A DNA stretch of 64,000 nt. Origin: Cyclaneusma minus. Taxonomy: Eukaryota; Ascomycota; Leotiomycetes; Marthamycetales; Marthamycetaceae. Made by a program: the position numbers and the translations under genes. The stretch covers positions 1,612,001 to 1,676,000 of the forward strand of contig JAKZHN010000005.1 in NCBI GenBank assembly GCA_037179335.1, given 5' to 3'. The notes beneath the pieces were generated by a model. The model was not told the origin of the DNA and made no database searches. It saw nothing but the letters and a program-made list of their open reading frames with translations. Positions 1-13,733 of this stretch are shown here, one piece after another (position 1 is the stretch's first letter; each line of letters starts with the position of its first letter).

Positions 1-3000
1 TATATATTTAATAAAATGGTTAAATTTACCAAAGTAAAATTTAAAATTAAAGCCAATAAAATGGAATACTGGAATTTATAGGCTAATATTAGCCTTTATA
101 AAGCTATTGCCAATAATTTAGGCAAATCCAAAATAAAATACCTAGATTTAATACTAAATAATCTTTAGAAAATCCAGCCAAATTTTGGTTTTAAATATCA
201 ATTAAATAAAGCCATTAAAACCTAGCTTCATAAAGGCATTTAAAAAAATTCAAATTATAAATGGATTTTATTAAATTTATAGCCAAATTATAAAAATTTG
301 GTAGCTTAAACCCATTTTGCTATTTTTAATAAAATACAAATTAATAGCAATTTTGCAAACTAATTTAATATTTTTAGCATTTATACCTATTTTAAAACCT
401 GCAACCATAATTTAAAATTATCCAGCCATTTTCTTTATATTATAGCTCCGTTATTTTAGTTTTAATATTTCAAAAAATGTAATAAAATTAATAAGGAGCT
501 AAATTATTTAAATATAATTTTGGCAGACCAGTTTTATATTTAATATATTAATAGGAAAATATATAATAGAAAATATAATGGCAAATTTAGAAGGGATTTA
601 AAAAAAAAGCTTTACTATATTTATAGTAAGCCAAATTAGTTTTTTTATTAAATATTCCAAAAATAAATAAAATAAATATTGGAAGAAATAAAAGAAATTA
701 AAAAACAGAAAAAATAAGTTTTTAAATCAGAAATATTACTATTTTTTTAAAAAATTAAAGGTGCTGAATTATAAAAGAAAGACTTTTTAAATAATTAATA
801 ATTAATGGAGGATATTATATATTTTACTAAAACTATATAGCTTTTTTAAAGCATTAAATTATCCAATTTGAAAAATAAGAAAAGCCCTTATTTAAACTCA
901 AACTCAGATTTAAATTTTAACTCATCAAATTTATTTATAATTGGAATCGGTATTTTGGACGGCCAAGCCATTATAGAAATTTTTAAAAATATGCAAATAG
1001 CCCATTTATTTACTAAAATATCCCCATTTGATCCATTTTATTTAGAAAATCCTATTTTTATAATAATGGCTTTTATTATTTATAGCCGCTATACCAAAAT
1101 AAGTTTCTAAGGCGTATTTTTAAATAGCAATATTGCTAAAATATTATTCAATAGTATTAATTAATTTAAAATTCTTTAAATAATTACGTTTAGCCTAAAG
1201 CCTAAATATACTCTTAAAGGCATTTTTGGCATTTGCTTTAAAAATAATAGCCTTAATAAGCCATTTGATATAGCTAATATTTAAACATTATTTAAAATGG
1301 TCCCTTTTATTATAATAAATAATAACACCCTTATATTTTTTCCTTATATAATATAAAATAAATAAATATTTATTATAATAATATAAAGAATACTATAATT
1401 TAAAACAATCTTAAAATGGCTATATTTATTAAATAGGGCCATTTATAATTCTTATTTATTCCAGCTAAATTTAATAATAATAAAAAACTATTAAATACCT
1501 AATAAAAATTGAGTTAAAAAAATCTATAAAAATTAGAGCCATATTTATTTATTTATTTATTAATCTTCATCGTTATTTAGCTATTAAGGCTATGCAATGG
1601 TAATTAAGGAAATAAATTAAGCAAGGCTAAAAATCTTGGTAAAAGCCGGCTTAATATTAAATTTCCCTTGGGCAATTTTTTTTTTAATTTTTTTTTGTTA
1701 ATATTATTGGGGTCTTTTAGCTATAAATAAATTGCGGGCCGCTAAATAGAATAGCGCTAGCAAATTTTCTTTTTAATAGCAATAGGTTTTTGAAATCATT
1801 ATAATCCTAATAAAATTCGGATTTATAGCTAGATTTTTTGCTTTTAAGCTTTTTAAATAATGGCGGTTATATATTAGGCTTATTTTTTATATGCTTTTAT
1901 ATATAATATAAGCCTTATGCAATTATATAATTGTTATTCGTTTTTATTTTTAATTTTGCGGTATTTTATACAATAATAGCTTAGCGCAATAATAATAATA
2001 ATAAAAATCCCTATTAAAATTCCAATCCCGTTTTTACAAATTTTCCGGCTTTCTGCGCTTTAGTATTTTTTTTTCTTTTTTTTATATTACCATTTTTTTA
2101 TTATTTGTTTTTTCTATTTATTACTTTTTTTTCGGCCTTTTATTTACTTTATAGCAAAATACTTTAAGTTTTATTAAATCCCTAAGCCTTAATATTTTAT
2201 AAAGAAAATTTAAAAGCCTTATTTTATATTAAAAGCTTTAATTTATAATTTAAATAGTAAACTATTATTAATATAAAATCGAATATTAAATAGCTATTTA
2301 GGCTGCTTAATTTGCCGCCGCTAAATAAAATATTGCAATTGCTAAAATAATTCGTATTATTAAAGCTGCCTAGTTTTATTAGCAATTTTTTAATATTGCT
2401 ATTAATTTTAGTTAACTATTTATTAATTCTATTGCTAGCTTTAATTAATAGCTTGCTATACTTTTTATTAACGCTATTTAATACCCCGTTAAACCTATTA
2501 TTAATACCAGTTTATATATTTTTTTCCGGCCCAAATTTAGTGGTTTTTTAGCTAGCTTTGGCTTTAATTTCGATTTTAATTTCGATTTCGATTTCGATTC
2601 CGATTTTAATAGCAATAGCAATTTTTAGGCTTTTTTTAACTTTGTTAATTAAGTTGGCTATTAATCCGGCCTTTTTTTAAATTCTACCAATTCTATTTAT
2701 AATTTTTCCGATTTTGGCTTTTCGATTTCCCGGCCCTTTATCGGGACCGGTCTAAAACCCATTTTTAAGCATTTTTAATTTGCCGCTTTTATAATCAATC
2801 CTAAAACCAATTTCAAGCCTATTTTGCACCAAAAAAAATTTAGGCCATTTTTAATTTTTTGCCAATAAAATAAAATAGCCTATATAAAAGCCCGATATTA
2901 ATAATAATTCCGCCAAGGCTAAAATTTGCTATTTTTAAAATTATTTACCAAATCCGCTTTTTTATACCAATAATAACCCGGTTTATATTTATTTTGATTT

Positions 3001-3837
3001 TTTTTAAAAAAAGGTATTATAATTGTTTTAGGCTTTTTTTATAAATATTAAAATTTCAAGCTATTATTAAATAGGCGGGTGCATTTGTTCCTAATTTTAT
3101 TTAGCTTTATTTAAAACAAATAGCTTTAATTTAATTTTGTATATATTTAACAAATAGGATAACCTTATTTTTATTTAATAGCCTTATTTTAAAAAATATT
3201 TTTAATTTCCAAATTAAATTTATATTAATACTTTTTGCTAAAATAACCATTATTAGTATTATAATAAAAAAAACAAGCAAGCTAAATGCATTTAAATAAG
3301 CTTTTAGCATTTTTTTATTTTTTTCCAGCTTTTTAACGCGGCTAATAGGTTTTTTATTATTAATACTATCGGGTATTTATTATTTAATTTTTAGTATTTA
3401 GCCAATTAGGTTAATAACTTTAATTTTAATATTTATATTAGTAATTTTTATCCGGCTAATATTTGATTAAAGCTAATTAATAAATTTTTAAAAGCTTAAT
3501 ATGCATTAATTATATATTTTGAATTTCGTTATTTTATTGCTAAAATCAAAAGCAAGCTTTGTTAAAAAACTCCCAATTTTATATTTTACTAATAAAAGGC
3601 TTATTAAATTTAAATTTTTAAATATTAAAATTGCATTGTTTTTAGCGGTTTTAAAGCAATTTATAAATTTTTTATTAATATTATAGCTTTTAATTAAAAG
3701 CATTATTAGATTTATATAATCGCTATTAATAAATATATTATTAATAAATTTAAATTATTTAAAAAGCTTGTAATTATTGGGCTTAATTTTAAATATATAA
3801 TAGAGGCCGGCAAGGCGGCGTGTATTATTGTAAATTT

Positions 3838-4020
3838 GGCTTATAATAGCAGCGGGCCAAAAAGAAATTAAAAGCCAGGATAACCGATTTATTTAAAGCT
3901 GGCTTATAATAGCGGGCCGAAAATCTTTTGGAGGCCGAGGTGGTTAATTTAATTAAAGCTAGTTTATAATAATAGGTTAAAACCCTTTTAAAATTTAAAA
4001 TGGCTAATTTAATTAAAATA
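3838..4020 (+). repeat. Three tandem 60-63 nt units in a decayed reading frame
   Basis: Three consecutive units run 3838-3900 (63 nt), 3901-3960 (60 nt) and 3961-4020 (60 nt). Each begins with a form of GGCTTATAATAG and ends with AATTAAAGCT or a close variant. All unit lengths are multiples of three. One plus-strand frame runs through all three and on to about 4,200, interrupted almost only by TAA/TAG. This suggests a former protein with a 20-residue repeat followed by a lysine-rich, coil-like segment. No family is recognised. Confidence 0.6.
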
Positions 4021-5099
4021 CGGTTGCTAATAATAAAAAAAATAAAAAAAGCGGAAAAAAAAAACCAATAAAGGGAAAAGCAGCTAAAGGCTAATATTCT
4101 TTAGTATAATTAGGCGTTGGATAGCTTAAATACGGATAAGATTATAGCAGATATTAATAAAAATCTATTAAATACTGATAAGAAAAATCAGTCTTATACC
4201 TTTAGCAAATTTTTTAATAGTTTTTTAAAATAATAATGCTTTTAGATTTATAATTATTGGCGGGATTTAAATAAATTTTGGCTGATTTAAATTTTTTTTT
4301 AATTGGTTAATTGTATTTAGATTGTAAATGCATTAGCTAGTCTTGGCGATCTATTATTCTTTTAGCTTTTATTAATAGCTTAAATATATCCCGGTATTTA
4401 TATTTTGCTAATTTTAATATAATGGCTTTATTATCCGTTTTAAATATTTTATAGGATATAATTTTTTTTAAAAATAATTTTTTAAGTATTTTTGGTACTT
4501 TTGCTAAATATAAACTAGGAAATTTTTGGAATTATACCAAAATTTTAATTTTGCCTTTAAATGCCTATTATTAGATAATTTATTATTTCCGGTTATTTTA
4601 AAAATAATTTAAAAGCTTTTCCGCTTTTTTTTTATTGCTTAGCCGCTATTCTATATATTTCTAATGTTTTTCCAAATTATTTTTAGCATTTTAATAATGG
4701 TTATTTCTTTGAGTTTGTTTTTAAATAATTTAATAAATATTCAAATTGCAAATTATATTTTATTATTAAAATGGTGGATAAATATATTATATTTGGATTT
4801 ATAAATATAATCCAGTATTTTATTTATTTGCTTTTATAATTATAATAGTGCATTTTAATTATTAATTTATTTAATTTCTATTTAATATGCCGTTTTATTG
4901 GATTTTTATTGGAAGTTTTTTAAATTTATTATTGTGTTTTATATATTTTTATTATATAGTAATTAGAGTTTTGATATTATCAATATTGGACTTATATTTT
5001 ATTGTAAATATAGCCCATTTCAAAAAAAAAAAATTATAATATTTAGCTTTAATAAATTTTAATAAATTGGTAATCAATTGTATTTGGCTGGTTTTATTT

Positions 5100-5800
5100 G
5101 GCAAATTGCTGGTTTTGGCCTAAATAAGGACGACTGGTAAAAAGGATTGTTTTGGATTTAAAGGTAAATATATAAAAAATTATATTTTGTAATAGGGATT
5201 TCTTTTTTTTTGTTTAAATTTGCTATAGGCTTGTAAATTGTTTTTTGCGATATGGCCTATATATGTTATTAAGTTTTTATTATATATAGAAAAATTAATA
5301 GGATAGCTTATTTTTTATTTGTGGGGCGCTAATACGCTATTGGATATATTATTAATATTTGCGCTGGAATATTGCTTAAATCAATTAATTGCGTGTGTTT
5401 ATTATTATATTTTTAAAGGTTTGCTAATTTTTATAGTATTATATATAATTTTTAAGGTTTTTTATAATTATAATTTTTAATTTTGGCGGGCTTTATTAGC
5501 TGCGCGTCTTTTGTTTTTAGCTAGCGAATAATGGCCGGATAAATTCTAATGGAATTTTATTGCTTTAATTATTACGAGCTGGTTTAAGGCTATATTAGAA
5601 GGATATTTTTTATATACTAGCTTACTTTTATTATTTATGTTTTGGAGTTTTGTTAATGAAAAATTGGGCTTTTATAGCTTGTTAAAAATCTTACACTAAT
5701 TAAGCAATTTTGTTTTTATTACCAAATAGCAAGCCTATTTAAGCTGGCTTTTATATTTTATTAAAAACTCTATATTTGGATTTATCTTAAGCTTTTTTTA
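5100..5800 (-). pseudogene. Decayed coding relic of unknown family
   Basis: On the minus strand part of this stretch reads with coding-like composition. One segment near 5,480-5,570 is rich in Arg, Ala, Asn and Lys, and stops are again mostly TAA/TAG. It is probably another transposable-element remnant. I could not match it to a named transposase or polymerase, and the ends are approximate. Confidence 0.25.
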
Positions 5801-5845
5801 ACCGCATTAAAATCAGGGCATTTAATAATAATATACCGGGCTATT

Positions 5846-5940
5846 TAAACTCCGGCGCCGCACCGGCAGGAAGCCGGACGGCCATCTCCTGCCCTAATAG
5901 AGTTGAGGAATTTATTAAACCCATTCCTGCCGTAGCCATA
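5846..5940. other. GC-normal island inside the AT-rich block
   Basis: About 95 bases of ordinary GC content, with several CCGG words, sit abruptly in sequence that is otherwise nearly all A/T. A perfect 7-bp inverted repeat (GGCAGGA at 5865-5871, TCCTGCC at 5887-5893) encloses a 15-nt loop. No open frame or RNA family is recognised. Confidence 0.6.
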
Positions 5941-6239
5941 TTATTGCAAGAAAAATACAAAACTTTTTATTTAATGCAAATGAGAATTTTAAAATAAAAG
6001 CCTTAAAACAAATTATTAAATACTGCCATTAATATCAAATTTATAATAAATCTCTAATATATTTTAAATTCTACACCGGTAGAAAATTTAAATTTAATGC
6101 GAAAATTTTAATAAATATTTGTTAATAAAAAGGCTATTATATTATTTATATTATAAATATAGCTATTGGATTCCAAATAGCAAAAATTATGCTATTTCAA
6201 TATATAAAAGTAATTTAGCAAGCTATTAAACTATATTAA

Positions 6240-8000
6240 ATTAATATTTACCTAGGCCTATTTAATTTTTTAATTGTAAATGCCGGTATAAGATTTATTA
6301 GCAAGAAATTTAAAACCCGAACTGCCCTTAAAGAAAATTAGATAAAAATTATACCGGTGAAAGCTTATTAAAGCATTAAACGGAATAAGCTTTATTATGA
6401 AATTTTTAAAAAAGCTATTAAAATTATTTCAAATACTTTTTTAAATATATTAATTACAATTATATTGCAAATGGCAACTAAGGCTGTAAAGAATATAGCT
6501 GGACTAAATAGCCTTTTCTTTTGGTTTTTAATGCTTATTTAAAGCTTATTTATAAATTAGCATTATCCTTTTTAATAATCAGGAAGGCAAAAACCATTAA
6601 AAAAGCTATAGCTAAAATAAAAAATATATACTTGAAAAGAATATTAACCAGCGCTTTAGCAATAAAAAATATTTTAAATATTTTGGAAATTATAAATTTA
6701 GAAATTTAATTAATAGTTTTTGTATATAAAATAAAATAAAAAGTAAAATGGCTTTTATAAAATTGAAAAGAATAAGAATTAAAGTATAATAATGGAAATT
6801 AATGAACGAGATATAGATTTTAAATCCATTTATATCAAGCCATAATATATAAATTAAAATGCCTTTTATAATCCATTTTTAAATTGGCCTGAGCCTATAG
6901 CGCTAAATAGGCCAATTTCCACAATGCCAGCTGCAATGCTAAATATCCCAAAATAAGCAGCTATAAATATTTCACCAATTTAACCATAGATTATTTCACC
7001 AGCTATACCAAAACCTAGGGCATTATTTGGACCATTATCAAAGCTATTAGCTTTACAGCTAAATCCTTTTTCAAATAAATCAAAATACCAGCCTGGATTA
7101 AAATCAAAATTTAAATCCGAATATAATTCCCCGGCACCCAAGAAAAGAAAAATAGGCTCCAGGCAGCAAAAATAATCCTAAAGGTATTTAAAAATCAAAA
7201 AAGCCACGGGAATGGCCAAGAATTTTAAAACCAATAAATAATAAGCTAAATGCCAAAAATTTCTAGCTAATAATAATTTTGGATATAATTTAAAATTAGG
7301 ATTAAATTTGGAAAAAATAAATATATATTTGTATATTGCAAAAAATAATTATGGATTTTAATAATTTTTTTTTCCTTAAAAAAGAAGCTGAATATATAGC
7401 TATATTTACAATTAAAAAGAGAAAGTAAAATTACCATTAAGGGTAAGCCATTTAAGCTTTTAAACCAGGCTGAAATAAATGGCCTTATTGCTATAAATAT
7501 TTTTAAATTTATTCCATTTAATCCTTAAATCCATAATAGAAAATAGATAATTAAAGAAAAAGCTATATTTACGCCCTATAAAAAGTGAAAATTGGTAATA
7601 TAAAAATATAATAATTTTAACAAGCAGTTTATTTTGATTTAATTTTTAACGGTTTAATATTGTGCTTAAAAAGTTCTTATTTGCTTAATAAGGCCTATTT
7701 AATAAAGAAGCCTAGAAATTTTAATTTATTTAGGTAATTTTAGTATTATTTTCATAAATATTTTTTAAAGCTATAAAAATTTGCTTTTAATTGCCAGCTT
7801 AATTTGTAATTTATTTATTTAATATAATATATTAGGCCCCAATCTAGGCGGATATTCTAATTATAAATATTTAAAATGCTATTAAGTTTTCATGTTTTAA
7901 TAATTTTCTGCATTTTGTTTTTAATATTTTGCTTTTAATATTTTTATTTTCCAGCTTATTAATTTTATTTTGATTTAGAAATGTTTTTAATTTTAATTTT
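6240..8000 (+). mobile_element. Ty1/copia retrotransposon relic (integrase then reverse transcriptase), RIP-degraded
   Basis: Reading the plus strand as it stands shows two copia landmarks in the expected order. Around 6,270-6,690 the residues match the fungal copia integrase core and its downstream helix: a NAG..F.SK.FK stretch, an IPVKA segment, and later KAKTIKKAIAKI. The open frame 6,521-6,709 is part of this. Around 7,440-7,700 the reverse-transcriptase entry region follows, with EINGLIA..IFKFIPF, then KEKAIFTPYKK, then a glutamine-spaced block ending near FILI.FLTV. Stops are mainly TAA/TAG with an occasional TGA. Integrase before reverse transcriptase is the Ty1/copia order; Ty3/gypsy has the reverse. 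Frameshifts are present, long terminal repeats were not identified, and the outer limits are uncertain, so the element is certainly inactive. Confidence 0.72.
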
Positions 8001-11000
8001 GGTTTAAAAAGGAATATATAAAATATTAAAAAAACCTTTATGCTATTAAAAAGGTTTAAAAAATAGGCTTATTTATATATTTTAAATACCTTTTATAGCC
8101 TGGCCTATTTTTCTTTAATAAAATAATTGGTTTTTATATTTTTAATATTAATGTAAATATATTGGCCAATTTTAAAGGCCGGAGCTTTAAAATGGTAAAT
8201 ATTAGTATTTTATTTATAGCGGGTAATTAATTATTAAGCGAGTATTTTAAATTGAGTAAAAATTTGTTTTATATAATTTATAATAATATTAGCTTTATAA
8301 AAATTTTATTTTTAAATTAAAATTATATTTAAAAGGCAAGGCTGGAGTAATTTTATACCCATTTGCGGGTAAAATCCATAATTGGTAAAAAATAGCATTA
8401 TTTTTATGGTTTTAAATACATAATTATTAAAAGCAAATTTCGTTAATAGTAGCCAATTTATTTAATTATTTTGGGCAAAAAATATAAAGCTTTTTAAATA
8501 TTATTTCAAATAAGCATTAAATTATTTAATTCATTTATTTGTTTTATGATAAAAAAAGATTAATTTAAGTTTTAGCTGTTTAAATAGGTGCTTTTAAAAT
8601 TGGAAAATAAATTGGGGTTTTTCATTTAAAATAATATTATTAAAAATATTATAAAGATACTCAATTTTATTAATAAAGGGTTTTGCAAGCTTTTTAGCTT
8701 TAAGACCTATAGTAAAAATAAAATAATATATTTTAATAAATTTATATATTATTATAATACTATATCAATAGCTCCGGCTATTTCTAATGCATTTAAATAA
8801 TAATATAATATAATTTATTAAAATACTTAATTAAGCCTTGATGAGAATTGGTAGGAATTGCAAAAATCCGGGTAATAATAGCCTAAAACACTTGATTTTA
8901 TTATAAGGTTTATATTTTTTAATATATTTTACAATATTTTAAAATATTTTAAGCCATTAATAATACTAATTAATATTTGCTAAAAACAAATTTTTAATTT
9001 TTAATTATAGCTATAAAATAATATTTGTAAATAATTTAAATTGTTTAATTAGCGGTATTAGGGGACATTTATATTTAATTTTCGTTTTTTGGTTTTTTCA
9101 ATATACTTTATTTATTTAAAATAAAAAAATCCAATATTTATTTTTTAAAAATTTAGTATAAATGTCTTGGCCAGGCTTTAAAATTTTTATTTTTTAAGGC
9201 CGTTAATACCGATATTGCAATTTTTAATCTTTTATACGCTATTTTAATAATTGTTTTAATTGGTTTCTTTAAATTTTATACCAAATTTGAAATTAGTATT
9301 AAAATAAGCTAAATTTTCTTTAAATTTATTATTAAATTTTTTAATGCTTTAAATAAGAATTTTAATTTTAATAATAATATTTTTAATTTATATTGGAATT
9401 TTTTATTTTTAATATATTAAAATTGGTTTCTTAAAAGCCTGCTTAATGCATTTGGTTTTAGTGCCTAAATTTTTAATTTATAAATAATTTTAAAATTAAA
9501 GCTAAAAAAAATTAAATTAACGAATCTGTTTTTAATCTAGCTATTTTGTTATTATAAAATATTTTAAATTATTATAATTATTTTAATTTTTAATCTTTTT
9601 AATAGTTTTTAAATTTCTGGTTTTTATTTTTTTAAATATTTAATAATAGCTAGGAATTTCTTCTTATAGATTTTATAATTGCATTTTGCAAAATTATAAA
9701 TTTAAAAAGATAGGCTATAGATTAAAGGATTTTATTATTTCCATATTAAAAAAGCATTTCTTAAAGCGTAATTTAAAGCGTTTATTTTTAAAATTATTTA
9801 TTTATTATAATTAAAAAAGGCCAAAATTAGGGCAAAAATAAATATTTATTTAAATTTATTAAAACCATTTTATTAAGCTTTTTTCCATTTTCTTTTAATT
9901 AAATTATATAATAGCTTGGCTATTTTAAAGAAATTCCAAAGAAATTTTTAATAAAAATTGGCAAATTTTATAAATCTTTACAAATTTGGAATAAAAATTG
10001 GTAATTTTTAAATTATAATAGCGGATCTTTTAATATTGTTTTATATTAGATTTATTAGTTTTAAAAGCTTTTTTTATTAAATGCGCGGTTTTTTTAAATT
10101 TAAATTTTATTTAGCTTTTTTTAAATAATTCTTATATATTAAATTTCTTTTTAGTAAATAGATATAATAAAACTAATTGCAAAATTTATTTTAATATGTT
10201 TTATATTTGGCTTAAATTCATAATTTTCCAATATTAATTAAAATAAACAAATAGGGGTATTTAATAATAAAAATGCCATTTTCGTTTTTTAATAATAATA
10301 TAAATTTTATTTGCTATTTTTCTAATATAATATAGAAATTTAAAAAGGCTATTATATATTATATAGGCTTTGGTTTTGAATTTATTTAAGTTTGGGTTTT
10401 TGTTTATAATATAAAAGTTTTGTTTCAAAATAAAGATTTAATTAATTTTAAAAAGGGTGTATTTTTTAAGCGTATTAACTGTTTTTTATTATCTTTTATA
10501 ATAAATAAAATATAGAATATTATAAAGGGTATAAAAAATATTAATTTAGAAAATATAAAAAATATTGGTTTAAAATTGGCCTTTTTCCGGATTTTTTTAA
10601 TAAGGTATTATAAAGGAAATATATTGGTATTATGTTAATAGCGTTTTGGAAAATATTTTTTAATATAGTAATTTTGTTTTTAATTAAAAAACATTCAGCC
10701 TAATTAATAGCTGGATTATAAATTTTTAGCTATCAAAATTTAAAAACAATTGTTATTATTTTAGAAAATTTAATAAAAAAAAGATTATTTTTTAAAATGA
10801 ATTTAAATAGAAATTTTGGCTATTAATATTTAAATAATTAAGGAGGCAATTTTTTTATTAATTAAAGCTAATAGCCTAGAATAAAAAAGAATTAATAAAA
10901 ATAAATTATATATTTTGGCAAATCTTTTATTAATAAAGCCAATATTAAAATATTTATTATTAATTAAGGCTTTTATAAATAAATTTATATATTTGGGGGG

Positions 11001-11859
11001 GAAAAATAGTATTAACTATAAGGCTTTGCTAAAATAAATACAAAATAATATTTTATTTTATAGGCTTTAAAGCTATAAAGGTGCTATATTAATTAATAAT
11101 ATATTTTTTGGTATTTTCCAATTGCAATTTAGGCTAGAAAATCGCTATTTCCCAGTTAAAAATACTTATTTTGGCCAAATTTAAAAAAAGGGAAAATATA
11201 TTTTGGATTTTTAAATTGAAAAAAATTGAAATTGATAAAATGTTTTTTTAAATGCTATTTTAGCTAATTTTGCTATAAATGCTGCTTTTGCTAATTCTTT
11301 TATTTATTATAATTAAATGCTAATTTTATTTTTTTAATTTTGGCTATTAAATGTTTTCCGGCCTTTTTAATATTTTTTTTATTTAAATTCGGGACTTTTA
11401 AAATTAAATATAAATGGAAATTTGCTTTAGGGCTGGTTATTTTTATAATAATTGCTAAAAATAAAGCTATTGGCTATATTTTTAAAATTTGCAGCCAGCT
11501 TTTTAGCGCATTTATAATTTTGGTATTCGGGCTTTTTGCAATAAAAATAAAAATAATGCTTATAATAATATTTTTGCTGCTAAGCTTTAAAAAATGCTTA
11601 AATTGCAATAAATATAATATTTAAAATTATAGAATTATTTTAATTAAAATATTTCTAAATTTGGTTAACGGAAATTAAAATAAATATTTTAGGCTAATTA
11701 TTACCATTATTATTGCCATTGCCTTTTTTTTAATTTATAATCTTTTAATATAGTGTTTTTTAATACGGTTATTAATACGCTATAAAAATTATTTAATATA
11801 TTTATTATTTGCAAACAAAACTAAAACAAAATGTAACATAATTAATTGAAATTTTAGAA

Positions 11860-11900
11860 TTTTTAAAATTTTTAAAATTTTTAAAATTTTTAAAATTTTT
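11860..11900. repeat. 9-nt tandem repeat (TTTTTAAAA)
   Basis: Four and a half perfect copies of a 9-nt unit made only of T and A. Its coherent 9-nt period sets it apart from the random AT background. Confidence 0.85.
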
Positions 11901-12954
11901 ATTACACAATTTAATAATCTTTATTTTATTAAATTAATTGGCCAGCTATATTTTAAATTTAAATTTAAAATAAAATAGAGCAAAATTCTGATTTTCCTTT
12001 ATTTTTAGCTTTTTTAAAGCTTTTTTAGCTTTTTTGCATTTATTTAAAATAATATAGGTTTTTATTAAAATATTATATAAAACTTTTGTATTTTTCCAAA
12101 GCTATTTAAAAGGGTTTTTTAAAAATTTATATAATATTAATATACCGTTTTGCTTTTAATTATTCTAGCTGGAAATTAAATTTATTTGTAATTAATATTA
12201 TAAATTGCGTTATTAATTTATAAAACGCGATATAATTCCAATTTTTAATTTGGTTTTAATGCTTTAAAAGGGGTTTAGTTTTTTGGTAAATACCTCGGAA
12301 TTTTTGGCGCAGCAATATAAATATTTAAAAAACATATTGCTTTTAAAATAAAAAATAATATTTTTAGTATTAATAAGCTAATTTTAAAGCTTAATAGCTT
12401 TAGCTATATTATTAAAAAACTAGCTAAATAAGTTATTTATAGCTTTATTAATATTGCATATAAGGGTTTTTAAGTAAATATAATTTTCGATTATAATATT
12501 GGCAATTCTTTTTTCAAAAAGCAGCGGCATTAAAATTAATGCCGTTTTATTTTTTATTAGCAAGGTATTTAAAGGCGGCTTTAAAATATAAAAAAATTAT
12601 AATTCAAAATTGCTTAGCTATTGCATTTATAATAATTATAGCAATTATACTTATAATCTAAATTTTTTAATTTAAAAATTATAGGGTTTTTTAAAATATA
12701 AAGCTTGGGGTATGAATATATTAAATGCGCAAAATTTAAGGCTGGGTTTGGAAATTGCGCGATTTTAAACTATTGTTCTTTTATAAATAAAAGGCTATAA
12801 TTGTTTTAAAGGGATTTAAATTAAATTAGCTAGTAAAAAAAGCTTATAAATTGTTATAGCAGCTTGAAAATAAGGCAAGGGTTAAAATAAAGCAATATTA
12901 TAAGCTGTAAAAGGAAATTTGCAGCTTTGCAGAATTTTAAAAGCCCTGCAAGCT

Positions 12955-13055
12955 AATGCAAAGCGCTAAGGTTACGTGCTTGGCATAAAAGAGGGCATGG
13001 GGCGCGTGGCGCATAGCGCGTGCCCAAGGCACGTGCCTAAGGCACCTAAGCTCAG
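12955..13055. other. GC-normal island with nested palindromes
   Basis: A roughly 100-nt island of ordinary GC content. It contains the perfect 10-nt palindrome GGCACGTGCC (13028-13037), a following GGCACCTAAG, and a near-palindrome built around GCGCATAGCGC just upstream. The same 10-nt palindrome recurs at 54283-54292 inside the orphan gene beside the right border. No gene is visible. Confidence 0.6.
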
Positions 13056-13700
13056 TATTATAATATTAATTTATATTTTTTCGGGCTGCAAATTTTTCTA
13101 TATTGCTAAAATTGGCCTTTTTAAATAATTTGATTTTAGCGGGCAATAGATTTAATAAACCCCTATTTAAAATAATAAATTGCCGATTTTATATAAATAA
13201 TAATTAATAGTAATATATCTAAAGGTTTTTTATACTTTTAATATTCTTTTTATATTTTTTATTGAGATTCTTTTTGTATTGCATATAATAAAAAAATTGT
13301 ATAAATTAGAAAATTTATGCTTAATAAAAGAGTTTTAATTAATATTATTGTTTTTATTAAAAAAATCATTATTAATATTACTGTTTTTATAAAATAATAA
13401 ATCGATTAGGATTCTTGTTAATTTTTAATTTTTAATAAATTATAATTGCTTTAAAAAAAGGAAGCTAAAATCGTTTGCAAATATTGCTTTTAATTTGGCC
13501 TTTTTTTAAAACAAACTTTTGCAAAACGGATATTAGCTTAAATATAAAAAGTGCTTTTTTGAAAAAAATACTTCATATAAAATTTTAAGCAAAATATTAT
13601 AAAATATTGGGAAAGTTAATTAAATAATAGAAAAAATAAAATGATATAAAATACCGATTTATTGGAATTTGTAATTAAAAAAAAAATAGATATAATTTTG

Positions 13701-13704
<4 letters not shown>

Positions 13705-13731
<27 letters not shown>
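13705..13731. repeat. (TA)n microsatellite
   Basis: An uninterrupted TA dinucleotide run. Similar runs occur near 14,098-14,122, 18,800-18,825, 59,536-59,560 and 62,240-62,262. Confidence 0.9.

Positions 13732-13733
<2 letters not shown>

Noticed and set aside
868..1110. 80-codon frame in the left AT-rich block
   Set aside because: Composition follows local AT content; no family, and the surroundings are RIP-decayed.
12340..12560. Possible LINE (Tad-like) reverse transcriptase on the minus strand
   Set aside because: A few hydrophobic blocks look suggestive but no conserved motif could be aligned with confidence.
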